From Gemmatimonadota bacterium (GTDB lineage Bacteria; Gemmatimonadota; Gemmatimonadetes; Longimicrobiales; Gaopeijiaceae): a stretch of 64,000 nt of DNA. The stretch is taken from assembly GCA_007121555.1 (NCBI GenBank), contig SKKH01000092.1:17630-81629 (forward strand), read 5' to 3'. The stretch's first letter is position 1. Each line of letters begins with the position of its first letter. The translations under genes were made by a program, and so were the position numbers. This document shows positions 1 to 8,915 of this stretch, piece after piece. Below the pieces are notes generated by a model. It searched no databases, was not told the DNA's origin, and saw nothing but the letters and a program-made list of their open reading frames with translations.

Positions 1-1
1 T

Positions 2-112
2 CGGGTGGCCAGCAGGGACTGGTTGGTGCGACATGTCCTCCAGTACGCCGGTGAGGCCGTGGCAGGCGGAGTGGGCGCCCGGTGGGTTCGAGAGGCGCTA
101 GAAGGCTGGTGA
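2..112 (+). CDS. C-terminal end of a truncated gene (possible WYL-domain regulator)
   Basis: The window opens inside a reading frame that runs 36 codons to a TGA at 110-112. The visible tail (RDWLVRHVLQYAGEAV, ending in EALEGW) has the helix-turn-helix spacing and composition of the C-terminal extension of WYL-domain transcription regulators, where a W-L-x-x-x-x-L motif is followed by a final amphipathic helix. That match is from memory of the family and the fragment is too short to be sure. The start lies outside the window. No terminator is evident before the next gene. Confidence 0.4.
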   Translation, partial: RVASRDWLVRHVLQYAGEAVAGGVGARWVREALEGW

Positions 113-123
113 AGAACAGGAGC

Positions 124-148
124 GACCGCCGTTGGGAGCGCCAGGCCG
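124..148 (+). repeat. 25-bp intergenic repeat, copy 1
   Basis: This copy matches 22803-22827 at 24 of 25 positions. The 20-nt core CCGTTGGGAGCGCCAGGCCG is identical in both copies. Both copies are on the plus strand, outside genes, just downstream of a plus-strand stop codon. The single mismatch is G at 128 versus A at 22807. Confidence 0.5.
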
Positions 149-354
149 CTGGATCCAAGGCGGCTCGCCGCAGGCATAGCGGACGAGCTACGTCCAGGCA
201 AGCCAAGGCCGGATCCGGAGCCCGGCCACACGCGGTTCTCGGGGCCCGACGAGGCTTGCCCCGAGCACAAAGGATGCGTCCATTGAGGGATCGTGCCGAC
301 TGCCCGCAGGCGGCCTCTCGCTTCCCGGTGGATCCCTCTGACGCTGGAGAACCC

Positions 355-1971
355 ATGCGCTCGACCCCTTTGCGGTGGTATTCCCTCCTCCTGATTCCAC
401 TCCTCATCGGAGTGTGGGGCTGTGAGGACGTTCGCGAGGGCTTCGAGGACGGCGTTGCGGCTGCCCGGGCAGACGACGGATACCGGGTGGCCGTGGCCCG
501 GTTCTCTCACGAAACCTGCACCTTCTGCCCTGGCGGCGACCCCGGCATCGATGACTGGACCCGACTGGGACCCCCCCTGGAGGGTGACGAGGTTCTGGAG
601 AGTTCCTCGTACGTCGCGGGGTTCGTCCACCAGTCCCGGGAGTTCGGCGACGTGGAGCTCATTGGGCTCACCTCTCCCCGTGGGGTCTTCGGGGGCACGT
701 CCCGGAGCTGGAACCAGGAGGAGGTCTTCGACCACTTCGTGGGACAGATGCTCGAGGAGCTGGAGGCGGCGATGCCGGTGGATGGAGTGTTCTTGTCGCT
801 CCACGGGGCCATGGCGGTGAGGAACATCCCTAGGCCCGAGGCGGAGATGGCCCGCCGGTTCCGCGAGGTGGTGGGGCCGGATGTGCCCATCGTGGGGACC
901 TTCGATCTCCACGGAAACGAGGACGGCGAGTTTCTCGAGTGGGCCGACGGCTCCTTCGTGACCAAGCGATTTCCCCACTACGATGCGCGTCGGCAGGGAG
1001 AGCGGGCGGCCCGTTACCTCCGTTCGGTGATTCGTGGAAGCTACAGCCCCACCAAGGCGGTTCGTCGCCCGCCGATCCTGACCGCCACGGTACTCCAGTG
1101 GACCGGCCAGTCCCCGGTCATGGACATCATGGAGCGGGCTCGACGCTGGGAGGACCGGGAGCCCGGGGCATACGTCAACGTCTTTCTGGGCTTCCCCTGG
1201 TCGGACGTGCCGACCCTTGGGACCAGCGTGCATGTCACGACGAACGACGACCAGGGGCTTGCCGATGAGATCGCCGACGACATGGCGGAATTCATCTGGC
1301 GGGTGAGAGCTGACTGGGCCTCGGGTGAATTCCCCGCTCCGGAGGAGGCCGTGGAGCTCACCCGGCAGGCCATCGCCGTCGGGGAGACCCCGGTGGTCCT
1401 GGGGGACTACTGGGACCGGCCCGGTGACGCCACCTGGACCCTCAGGGAGCTCCTGGACCAGGGAGTCGGGCGCGTCCTCTATTCGGCGCTCACCGATGAG
1501 CCGACGCTGGACTGGATCTGGGAGGAGGACCTCCAGCCTGGAGATGCCTTCGATCGGGAAGTGGGCGGGTACACCGGGGAGCAGGCCGGCGAGCCGGTGC
1601 GGATCGAGGGAACCCTGATCTGGCGAGGGGACCGATGGGGCTACGATCGTGTGGCCGCCATCGAGCATGGCGACGGAAGCGTGCTGATCCTGGCTCCGGC
1701 CTACCAGCAGAACACGTCTCCGGAGCAGATGCGCTTCGGTCCCATCGATCCCGATGAGTTCGACGTGTTCGTGGTGAAGAGCCGTGTCCACTTCCGTCGG
1801 GGATTCGATGAGACGGGCTATGCTCCCACAATCATCATCGTGGACGCCCCGGGGGACTGGTTCGGAACGGTTCGACTGGAGGCGCTGGACTACGAGAACA
1901 CTCGTGCCGAGGATTTCTATCCCTTCGGTGAGCCCGAAGGGTGGAACGCCGAGGCCCCTTCCCGGTGGTAG
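355..1971 (+). CDS. MlrC-like M81 family metallopeptidase, lipoprotein
   Basis: This 538-aa protein belongs to the M81/MlrC family, named after microcystinase MlrC, a metal-dependent hydrolase of small cyclic or linear peptides. The chosen ATG has GGAGA a few bases upstream (about 345-349) and begins with a hydrophobic signal ending in a lipobox-like LIGVWGC, so the mature protein is probably anchored outside the cytoplasmic membrane. The body starts with YRVAVARFSHETCTF, the MlrC N-terminal signature. It has GTFDLHGN and FPHYDARRQGE, which match the family metal-binding DxH and following His region. The C-terminal half (from about GGYTGEQAGEPV) fits the MlrC C-terminal domain. The longer reading frame from 82 is rejected because its extra 91 residues look non-coding. 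The true substrate is unknown. Secreted MlrC homologues are common in peptide-degrading bacteria. Confidence 0.85.
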   Translation: MRSTPLRWYSLLLIPLLIGVWGCEDVREGFEDGVAAARADDGYRVAVARFSHETCTFCPGGDPGIDDWTRLGPPLEGDEVLESSSYVAGFVHQSREFGDVELIGLTSPRGVFGGTSRSWNQEEVFDHFVGQMLEELEAAMPVDGVFLSLHGAMAVRNIPRPEAEMARRFREVVGPDVPIVGTFDLHGNEDGEFLEWADGSFVTKRFPHYDARRQGERAARYLRSVIRGSYSPTKAVRRPPILTATVLQWTGQSPVMDIMERARRWEDREPGAYVNVFLGFPWSDVPTLGTSVHVTTNDDQGLADEIADDMAEFIWRVRADWASGEFPAPEEAVELTRQAIAVGETPVVLGDYWDRPGDATWTLRELLDQGVGRVLYSALTDEPTLDWIWEEDLQPGDAFDREVGGYTGEQAGEPVRIEGTLIWRGDRWGYDRVAAIEHGDGSVLILAPAYQQNTSPEQMRFGPIDPDEFDVFVVKSRVHFRRGFDETGYAPTIIIVDAPGDWFGTVRLEALDYENTRAEDFYPFGEPEGWNAEAPSRW

Positions 1972-2207
1972 GATGCCGACAGGCTCAGGAGCGGATGGAT
2001 GGGGCCGAACCGTGGAGGGCGCGCGGAGTCTTGTGGGAGAAGGGGTGCCGACCTACCTTCGCTCTCTTCCGGAACTGGCGAAGCGAACGGGTGCGAGGCG
2101 TCGGCTCATCTTGAGAGCCGGTCCCGGTGCAGCCGCCCTTGCGATTTCCGGACCCCGGCCCCGAACCGATCCGGGCCGAGGACCCTTTCCCCATCATGAG
2201 GTGGCAG

Positions 2208-3371
2208 ATGATCGGACGTGTGCGAACTTCCCTTCTCCTTCCCGGCGCTCTCTCCCTGGCTCTGGTCGCCCTTGTAGCGTGCGAGCCCGAGGACGCCCCG
2301 GCGCCGGAGGAGACCGCAGTCGAAGCTGAAGGAGATGTCCACGACCAGTTCCTGGCGAATCTGGCGGCCCAGTGTGGGCAGTCCTTTGCGGGCGTGGTGA
2401 ACGAGGCTCCCGAAGGAGACCCGTACTTCCAGCCTGGCCTGGAGTTGGTGCTCACGGTGCGGGAGTGCTCCGACGAGGAGGTCCGGATCCCGGTCATGGC
2501 CGGGGACAACGCCTCCCGCACCTGGATCTTCACCCGGACGGGCGGAGGGATCGACCTGCGCCACGACCACCGCTATGAGGACGGCACACCCGAGCCGAAC
2601 ACCTTCTACGGCGCCTTCGTCTCGGAGCCACCCATGGGGGTGGAAGGACCCTCGCCCAACGCCCATGAGTTCAAGCGCGAGCGGGACGACGGGGTGATCA
2701 CGGGCTGGAGGGTGGAAATCATCCCCGGCGAGCGGTACACCTACGGGACCCAGCGAGACGGAGAGTGGCGGCACCGCTTCGACTTCGACCTGAGTGAGCC
2801 GGTCGAGAACCCCCTGGAGCCCTGGGGGCATCCTCCGGTCGGCGAGGTGGCCCAACTGGCTCCCGAACAGGAGGAGTTCTGGGCGAACCTGGCCCACCAT
2901 TGCGGTCAGACCTTCGAGGGAGAGCTCATCGAGCGCCCCGACCCGGATCCGAACTTCGAAGGCGACGAGGTCATGACCGTTCACTTCCGGGGCTGCGGAG
3001 AGAACCGGCTGGCGATCCCCTTCCATGTGGACGACAACCGCTCGCGCACCTGGCTTCTGACCCGGACGACGGCGGGGCTCGACCTGCGGCACGATCACCG
3101 GCACGAAGACGGCTCGCCGGAGCCGAGCACCTGGTACGGTGCACATACCCCCGATGCCGGGTCGGCCAACCGGCAGGAGTTCATCCGGGCGGGGCTCGAG
3201 GAGGGTGAACCTCGGACCGGTTGGGCCATCGAGATCGTTCCCGATGAGCGCTACACGTATGGTACGGTTCGCGATGGCGAGTGGCGCTACCGTATCGACT
3301 TCGACCTGACGACCCCGGTCGATGAAGCGCCGGCACCATGGGGACACGAGGAGTCGACCGCAGCACGGTAG
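2208..3371 (+). CDS. Lipoprotein with two tandem copies of an uncharacterised domain
   Basis: This 387-aa protein has a signal peptide ending at Cys25 (LVALVAC), so it is probably a lipoprotein. The rest is two copies of one domain, about residues 46-205 and 222-375. Both share a CGQxFxG start, a Cys-containing strand (RECSDEEVRIPV / FRGCGENRLAIPF), NxSRTWxxTRTxxGxDLRHDHR, EDGxPEPxTxYG, and ERYTYGTxRDGEWR ending in PWGH. The paired Cys and the Arg/His/Asp-rich DLRHDHR core are conserved in both, which suggests a disulfide and a functional site. I do not recognise an assigned function. ATG 2208 is preferred over ATG 2196 because GAGGTGG precedes it at good spacing. A strong terminator follows the stop codon, so it appears to end a transcript. 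Confidence 0.8.
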   Translation: MIGRVRTSLLLPGALSLALVALVACEPEDAPAPEETAVEAEGDVHDQFLANLAAQCGQSFAGVVNEAPEGDPYFQPGLELVLTVRECSDEEVRIPVMAGDNASRTWIFTRTGGGIDLRHDHRYEDGTPEPNTFYGAFVSEPPMGVEGPSPNAHEFKRERDDGVITGWRVEIIPGERYTYGTQRDGEWRHRFDFDLSEPVENPLEPWGHPPVGEVAQLAPEQEEFWANLAHHCGQTFEGELIERPDPDPNFEGDEVMTVHFRGCGENRLAIPFHVDDNRSRTWLLTRTTAGLDLRHDHRHEDGSPEPSTWYGAHTPDAGSANRQEFIRAGLEEGEPRTGWAIEIVPDERYTYGTVRDGEWRYRIDFDLTTPVDEAPAPWGHEESTAAR

Positions 3372-3399
3372 GCTGGCAACTGGAGTCGGTCAGCAGTTC

Positions 3400-3442
3400 A
3401 CGGGGGCGGAGGTGGGTCTTGCAGATCCACCTCCGCCCCCGT
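3400..3442 (+). terminator. Rho-independent terminator after the duplicated-domain lipoprotein
   Basis: A perfect 16-bp GC-rich stem pairs 3400-3415 with 3427-3442 around an 11-nt loop, followed by CATTTT. It lies 28 bp past the upstream stop codon and about 70 bp before the next start. Confidence 0.8.
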
Positions 3443-3515
3443 CATTTTCAGGGTTCATCACCAATGTCCAGCAGGGCCCCGGTACAGGTTCCGGGCAGCG
3501 GCTTGGAGGCCACCA

Positions 3516-5597
3516 ATGAGACGGTTCGGCGAACGTGAACAGACCCTGACGGCGGGCCGGTTGGCCCTGCCGGTTGCGCTCTTCCTGCTCCTCTGGGGGG
3601 CCCCCACCCCGGGAGAGGCCCAGGAGACGAACCTGGCCGATGGGGCCCGGGTGGCTGAGCTGGTGGCCGAACCCTCGCAACTGGAGGTTCGGGTCGGGGA
3701 GTCGGTGCCTTTCCAGGTTCGGGCCCTGGATGCGTCGGGGGACGAGCTGAATCCGCGTCTGCTCATGAGGGGAAGCCGGGGGGGTGTGGCCGTGGACGAC
3801 GTGGGCGCCCTCGGGATCGGTGTGGGGGACCATCAGATCCTGGTGACCGTAGCCCTCCCTCCCGAGGCGGAGGGAGACTCGCCGTCGATCACGATTCCGG
3901 TGACGGTGACCTGGCCGGCCATCGAACGGGTGGAGATCGAACCCTTGGCCGGCGCCCTCTACGCCGGGACGGATCAACGCTACCGGGTCCGAGCGCTTCA
4001 TGCCGATGGGAGTGAACGGCCTTCCCCCCGAGCCGAGTGGTCCACCTCCAACGACGGAATCGCATCTGTGGACTCCTACGGTCATGTGGCGGCCCATTCC
4101 GAGGGGACGGTCAGCCTGACCGCCGAGGTGGAAGGGGTCCGGGGGGAGCGCGTCGAGGAGATCCGACCCCTCCCGGTGGAGCGAATCCAGGTGGAGGCTT
4201 CGGAGGAGCGAGTCCGTTCCGGGGATGTGGTGCGCTTCTCGGCTCAGGTTCTGGATGGCGATGGCAGGGAGGTCGAGGATGCCCCGCTCCAGTGGACCTA
4301 CACCTACATGCCCGACGACTCGATCGTGGAGCCGGGCGCTCCGGCCGACCTCCGGGACGGCCGGTTCGTGGCCCAGTTTCCGGGTGAGTATACGGTCCGA
4401 GCCACGGCGGGTCCGGTGGCCGGCTGGAAGACGATCCGCGTGGATACCCGGGATGTGGTGCGGCGTATCGATGTGCTGGGCCAGGGTCGGGTCTCCCACC
4501 GCAGGACCTCGGACTTCTGGGTCTTCGAAGGGGTGGACGGCCGGGACTATGCGGTCACCGGAACGTGGGGGTCCGACGGCTTCACCTACTTCTGGGACGT
4601 GACGGACCCGGCGAACATGATTTTGACCGACTCCATCCAGATCGATGCCCGGACGGTGAACGATGTGAAGGTGTCGCCCGATGGCCGCTACGCTACGCTT
4701 ACCCGGGAGGGCGCCTCGGATCGCCGCAACGGGGTCGTCATCCTGGACATGGCCAATCCGGCCCATCCCAACATCGCCGTGGAGTACAACGAGGGGCTGA
4801 CCGGTGGGGTCCACAACGCCTATCCCCTGGACGACTACCTCTATGTGCTCTCAGGCGGGGAGCGGTATCTCATCGTGGACATGAGCGACATCTACAACCC
4901 CGAGATCGTGGGTGAGGTGGACATCCCCGGCTCCCGCATCCACGACGTCTGGGTCCACGACGGGATCGCCTACTCTGCGGAATGGGATACGGGGATCGTC
5001 ATGACCGACGTGGGGAATGGCCGCTGGGGCGGATCCCCGGAGAACCCGGTGGTGGTGAACACCTATCCCCTGCCCGGGGGCAACACCCACGCGGTGTACC
5101 CCTACTATCAGGAGGACACGGGACGCTTCTACATCTTCGCCGGTGACGAGATCATCGGGCGGTCGGGTTTCGCGCTGGAGGGCGGGAACAACCGGGCCCC
5201 CTACGATCCCGATGTCCCCGGCTCGGGTACCCCCCGCAACACCGCCGGCTACATCCACATCGTGGACTACACCGATCCGGAGAACCCGCAGAAGGTGGCC
5301 CGCTACCACGTGCCCGAGTACGGAACCCACAACATCTGGATCGAGGACGACATCCTCTACCAGGCTTACTACGAGGGGGGACTCAGGGTGGTGGACGTTT
5401 CAGGTGAATTGATGGGGAACCTCTACACCCAGGGCCGGGAGATCGCGGTGTTCAAGCCCAACGATCCCATCGGGTACGTGGCCAATGCCCCGACGACGTG
5501 GAGCGCCATGCCCTTCAAGGGGAACATCTTCCTCTCCGACGCCAACTCGGGGCTCTGGGCCGTGCAGCTCGAGCCGGAGGACCGGCCCATCCCATGA
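3516..5597 (+). CDS. Secreted protein with Ig-like (Big_2-type) domains and a C-terminal LVIVD beta-propeller
   Basis: This 693-aa exported protein has a signal peptide (hydrophobic LALPVALFLLLWG, then a cut near GEAQ). Three immunoglobulin-like segments follow, at about 50-130, 140-215 and 220-310; the second carries the Big_2 pattern of a chain-ordering question such as WSTSNDGIASVDSYGHV. From about residue 320 to the end are repeats of the LVIVD class, in which each blade contains a phrase like YLIVDMSDIYNPEIVGEV, VVILDMANPAHPNI or IHIVDYTDPENPQKV. LVIVD proteins are predicted beta-propellers of the cell surface with unknown ligands. The start ATG has a GGAGG upstream. The next gene begins inside this stop codon, so the two are very likely translationally coupled and may act together at the surface. 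Confidence 0.85.
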   Translation: MRRFGEREQTLTAGRLALPVALFLLLWGAPTPGEAQETNLADGARVAELVAEPSQLEVRVGESVPFQVRALDASGDELNPRLLMRGSRGGVAVDDVGALGIGVGDHQILVTVALPPEAEGDSPSITIPVTVTWPAIERVEIEPLAGALYAGTDQRYRVRALHADGSERPSPRAEWSTSNDGIASVDSYGHVAAHSEGTVSLTAEVEGVRGERVEEIRPLPVERIQVEASEERVRSGDVVRFSAQVLDGDGREVEDAPLQWTYTYMPDDSIVEPGAPADLRDGRFVAQFPGEYTVRATAGPVAGWKTIRVDTRDVVRRIDVLGQGRVSHRRTSDFWVFEGVDGRDYAVTGTWGSDGFTYFWDVTDPANMILTDSIQIDARTVNDVKVSPDGRYATLTREGASDRRNGVVILDMANPAHPNIAVEYNEGLTGGVHNAYPLDDYLYVLSGGERYLIVDMSDIYNPEIVGEVDIPGSRIHDVWVHDGIAYSAEWDTGIVMTDVGNGRWGGSPENPVVVNTYPLPGGNTHAVYPYYQEDTGRFYIFAGDEIIGRSGFALEGGNNRAPYDPDVPGSGTPRNTAGYIHIVDYTDPENPQKVARYHVPEYGTHNIWIEDDILYQAYYEGGLRVVDVSGELMGNLYTQGREIAVFKPNDPIGYVANAPTTWSAMPFKGNIFLSDANSGLWAVQLEPEDRPIP

Positions 5598-6964
5598 CGT
5601 GGCGGTTTCTTCTGGCCGGGCTTGTAGGGCTGGCCGGCGCGGGAGGCATGGGGGAGGAGGGACCGGCACTCCCAGGGGCACCGCTTTCCGGCCCGGCCCA
5701 GGGTCCGGACCGGACCCTGTCTGTACCGACGGAAGGCGACCACGAGACGAGACAGGCCCTCGATCCTGCCGCCACGTACTGGGTCTATGTGGGCGCCGAG
5801 TCCGCCGATTATCTCCACCGGATCCGCTTCGGACCCGATGGCGTGGAGGTGGAGGCCGACATCTCCATGGCGTCGCTCTACCGGCAGTCCGAGGTGCCTG
5901 AACTCTTCACCGAGCACGAAGCCCCCCATGGGGTCGCGTCCGACCCGCGGAGTGGGACCGTGTTCATGACCACGGGTCACGGTCTTCCCGACGGCAAGCT
6001 ATGGAAGCTGGAGGGCGGGACGGGCCGGCTCCTGGCCGATCCCGTGGATCTGGGTCGCTTTCCAGCTTCGGTGGGGGTGTCACCGGACGGAAACTGGGTC
6101 TATGTGGCCAACTTCAATCTTCACGGTCGCATGGTCCCCTCCTCGATCTCGGTGGTATATGCCCCCGAGATGATGGAATTGGCTCGTGTCGAGACCTGCA
6201 CCATGCCCCACGGGAGCCGGGTGCATCCCAGTGGACGGTTCCACTACTCCACCTGCATGATGGACGATCAGCTCGTGGAGATCGACGGGACCGAGCTGGA
6301 GGTCAGTCGCCGCTTTTTCCTCGGGGCGGGAGAGGAGAGCCCAACGGACCTCTCCGATATGGGTTTTCACGCCGAAGAGGGTGAACGGCACGCTCAGCAC
6401 GGCGACCCGGCCCAGGTCGATCCCGATCCCGATCACGCCGGCCACGGGGCCGACCATCACCACCACACCCCCGCGGCCGACGATCCCGCCCATCCCGTTC
6501 CCGAGTCCCCCCACTACGAGGCTACCTGTTCGCCTACCTGGGTCCAGCCCAGCCATGACGGCGAGCGCATCTACGTGGCCTGCAATGCCTCGGATCAGGT
6601 CCTGGAGCTGGACCATGAGTCCTGGGAGCTCACGCGCCGTTTCGACACGGGTCGAGGGCCCTACAACGTGGACGTGACCGCCGATGACAGGCTTCTGGTG
6701 ATCACCCTGAAGCAGGGCGACGGGGTGGAGTTCATCGACCTGGAGAGCGGAGAACGCCGGGCCCGTCTGGAGACCTCCACCCGGGTGGTGCACGGGGTCG
6801 CTCTCTCGCCGGATTCCCGCTACGCCTTCATCAGCGTGGAGGGAATCGGTGCGGAGCCGGGCAAGGTGGACATCTTCGACCTCTCCACCTTTGAGCGGGT
6901 GGAGTCGGTGCCGGTGAGGCAGCAGGCCAGCGGGATCGCGTTCTGGAAGATGGAGGAGGGCTGA
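5594..6964 (+). CDS. Secreted YVTN-type beta-propeller with a His-rich insert
   Basis: This 456-aa protein starts with an ATG overlapping the previous stop (ATGA). It has an N-terminal hydrophobic stretch MTWRFLLAGLVGLAGAGG, probably a signal peptide. The body is a beta-propeller of the YVTN class: repeats such as VGVSPDGNWVYVANFNLH, VQPSHDGERIYVACNASD and VALSPDSRYAFISVEGIG. Between the blades, at about residues 258-310, is an insert rich in His, Asp and Pro that includes HGADHHHHTP, which could bind metal. Paired Cys (ETCTMPHG and YSTCMMDD; ATCSPTW and VACNASD) sit around the insert. The full-length upstream frame from 5498 overlaps the LVIVD gene and is less likely. The role is unknown; these propellers often serve as surface binding or redox-protein scaffolds. 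Confidence 0.8.
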   Translation: MTWRFLLAGLVGLAGAGGMGEEGPALPGAPLSGPAQGPDRTLSVPTEGDHETRQALDPAATYWVYVGAESADYLHRIRFGPDGVEVEADISMASLYRQSEVPELFTEHEAPHGVASDPRSGTVFMTTGHGLPDGKLWKLEGGTGRLLADPVDLGRFPASVGVSPDGNWVYVANFNLHGRMVPSSISVVYAPEMMELARVETCTMPHGSRVHPSGRFHYSTCMMDDQLVEIDGTELEVSRRFFLGAGEESPTDLSDMGFHAEEGERHAQHGDPAQVDPDPDHAGHGADHHHHTPAADDPAHPVPESPHYEATCSPTWVQPSHDGERIYVACNASDQVLELDHESWELTRRFDTGRGPYNVDVTADDRLLVITLKQGDGVEFIDLESGERRARLETSTRVVHGVALSPDSRYAFISVEGIGAEPGKVDIFDLSTFERVESVPVRQQASGIAFWKMEEG

Positions 6965-6996
6965 CCTCCTGCTGTGACCGGACCTCCCCGGTTGCA

Positions 6997-7047
6997 AAGG
7001 AGCCCGAGTGGGACCGCCCACCGTCGGGGGGCCCACTCGGGCTCCTT
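6997..7047. terminator. Strong bidirectional hairpin between convergent genes
   Basis: A perfect 16-bp stem pairs 6997-7012 with 7032-7047 around a 19-nt loop. It starts AAGG and ends CCTT. It lies between the plus-strand YVTN gene (stop at 6964) and the minus-strand M28 gene (stop at 7100), so it can terminate both. The T-tracts are short on both sides. Confidence 0.75.
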
Positions 7048-7099
7048 CGCTGCGGCGAGGCCCTTTCCGATCAGACTGCTATCAGCCTTCTGGCCTACC

Positions 7100-8668
7100 T
7101 CACCGGTTCCAGCTTCGGATGGGGTCGCGGCACTCGATCCAGTCCCGTGGCTCTCCGGTGCGGGGGTCGGGGCCCAGAACCGCCCGATCCCGGGGGACTC
7201 GCTCCGGATCCTCGGAGGCCAGATACGCCAGCATGGCCGCCAGCGTCGCGTTGTTCATGAGGTCGTCGAAGACGATCTTGTCGAAGGTGTCCCGGTTGGT
7301 GTGCCAGGTGTACTGGCGGTACTCGGGATAGTGGGACTGGAGCCGCCACCCGGGAGCCCCGTAGCAGAGGAAGGCCACGTGGTCGCTGCCCCCCATCTCC
7401 TGCGGGCCGGGCAGGTCCAACTCGATGAGGTCGGAGATCTCGTCGGGGAGCTGGGCCACCCAGTGAGCCAGGTTGGCCGAAGCTCCCATGAGTCCCTGGG
7501 TCTGGATGTAGTCCACGCGCCAGGTCCCGTTGTCCTGATTGAAGACGGCCTGGAGCCCATCGACCACGTCGGGGTTGTCCTCCGCGTACGCTCGGGACCC
7601 GATCAGCCCCTGCTCCTCCCCTCCCCAGTGCCCGACGATGATGGTGCGGCGGGGGTTGGGATAGGTCTCCTTCAGGATCCGCATGGCCTCGAGCATGGTG
7701 ATGGTGCCCGTGCCGTTGTCGGTGGCGCCGGTGGCGGCATGCCAGGAGTCCAGGTGGGCGGAAAGCAGGATGTATTCGTCCGGCAGCTCAGTACCGGGAA
7801 TCGTCGCCATGACGTTGTACATCGGCACGGTGCCCAGCTCCTCGATCTCCGCGTTGATCCTCAGGCGGGGCCCCTGGTCGTTCTCGGTGATCCGGTAGAG
7901 GAGCCCGTAGTCCTCGCAGGACACGTCGATGGCCACGGCCTCCTCCGTGCTGGCTGCGAAGACCTTGTTCACACCCCACCCCTCGGACCAGCGGGAGGTG
8001 ATGATCCCCACGGCACCGGCCTGCTCGAGGCGCCGGTGGGGGTTGTCCCCCAGCATGCGAAGTCGGTTGAACCAGGATGCCTGGATCGCTTCGCGCTCCT
8101 GCTGGATCCGCTCCACCGTCTCGGGGCGAGCCAGGCGTTCCAGGGTCTGGGGCTCGCGGCAGGTGGGTTCGGCGTGGGAGGCCAGGACCATCTTCCCCTC
8201 CACGGAGGGGAGCCAGGCCTCGACCTCGGCGGCGCTGGAGAACTCGGGGACCATGACCACATCGGCCTCCACCGGTCCGTCGGTGCCCGGGCTCCAGGCC
8301 AGGATATTCGCCTCCAGGGTCTGGACTCGCGGAGAGGTCATGTCCACATGGAGCGCTCCGTGCGACCACCCCCGCCACGTGCCGTATTCATCGCGTTCCA
8401 CATCGATGCCCCACTCCTCGTAGAGCTGGATGAGCCAGTCCGCGGACTGGTCGAAGCCGGGAGCTCCCGAGAGCCGAGGTCCAATGGAATCCATGAGGGC
8501 CTGGGCCAGTGGATAGGTCTGGGAACGCTCCATCCCTTCTTCCCACATCCGCTCGATCACCGGGTCGTCGGTGCGAAAGGTCTGGGCCTGTGCGTCCACA
8601 GCGGAGAGCACGGCCATGAGCCCCGTCGCGAGGAGAAGCAGGGGGATTCGCAGAGATCTGGATTGCAT
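7100..8668 (-). CDS. Secreted M28 family peptidase (carboxypeptidase Q-like)
   Basis: This 522-aa protein has a signal peptide (SLRIPLLLLATGLMAVLS, cut near DAQAQ). A PA-type inserted region at about 130-270 precedes the catalytic M28 domain, as in plasma glutamate carboxypeptidase-like enzymes. The M28 zinc and catalytic residues are visible: LLSAHLDSWH with GATDNGTG, HWGGEEQGLIGS, FNQDNGT, and GGSDHVAF near the end. Family members release amino acids from peptides. The start at 8668 was chosen over 8752 because the signal peptide begins there. It is the last gene of the minus-strand run that starts with the ECF sigma factor, which suggests a role in digesting what the SusC/SusD pair takes up, but a 247-bp gap upstream allows its own promoter. 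Confidence 0.88.
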   Translation of the reverse strand: MQSRSLRIPLLLLATGLMAVLSAVDAQAQTFRTDDPVIERMWEEGMERSQTYPLAQALMDSIGPRLSGAPGFDQSADWLIQLYEEWGIDVERDEYGTWRGWSHGALHVDMTSPRVQTLEANILAWSPGTDGPVEADVVMVPEFSSAAEVEAWLPSVEGKMVLASHAEPTCREPQTLERLARPETVERIQQEREAIQASWFNRLRMLGDNPHRRLEQAGAVGIITSRWSEGWGVNKVFAASTEEAVAIDVSCEDYGLLYRITENDQGPRLRINAEIEELGTVPMYNVMATIPGTELPDEYILLSAHLDSWHAATGATDNGTGTITMLEAMRILKETYPNPRRTIIVGHWGGEEQGLIGSRAYAEDNPDVVDGLQAVFNQDNGTWRVDYIQTQGLMGASANLAHWVAQLPDEISDLIELDLPGPQEMGGSDHVAFLCYGAPGWRLQSHYPEYRQYTWHTNRDTFDKIVFDDLMNNATLAAMLAYLASEDPERVPRDRAVLGPDPRTGEPRDWIECRDPIRSWNR

Positions 8669-8915
8669 GGGTGGGATCCTGGGTTCGGGAGTGCTACGGG
8701 GTACCGATGCGGGTCCGACGGGTGACGTCGGGAACCGCATCCTGCTGACCACCGACGTTAGAAGCGGGGTCGGGGGAGGGCAAGGAGAGCGCCTCCCGGA
8801 GAGGTGAGGGGCTGGAGGAGAAGGGAAAGGGGATCAGGCCGGGTCGGGACCGCGACCCTTCCTCTGGATCGCGGCCCCGAACAGCTCCGCCTGTAGGGAG
8901 CCTCCAATCAGGCAA

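Noticed and set aside
82..354. N-terminal extension of the MlrC-like protein
   Set aside because: The signal peptide and lipobox begin at ATG 355 with a ribosome-binding site, and the 25-bp repeat lies inside the extension.
6974..8725. Long plus-strand frame opposite the M28 peptidase gene
   Set aside because: It is a shadow of the minus-strand gene, whose signal peptide and complete zinc motifs are on the other strand; the same holds for most long opposite-strand frames in this GC-rich window.
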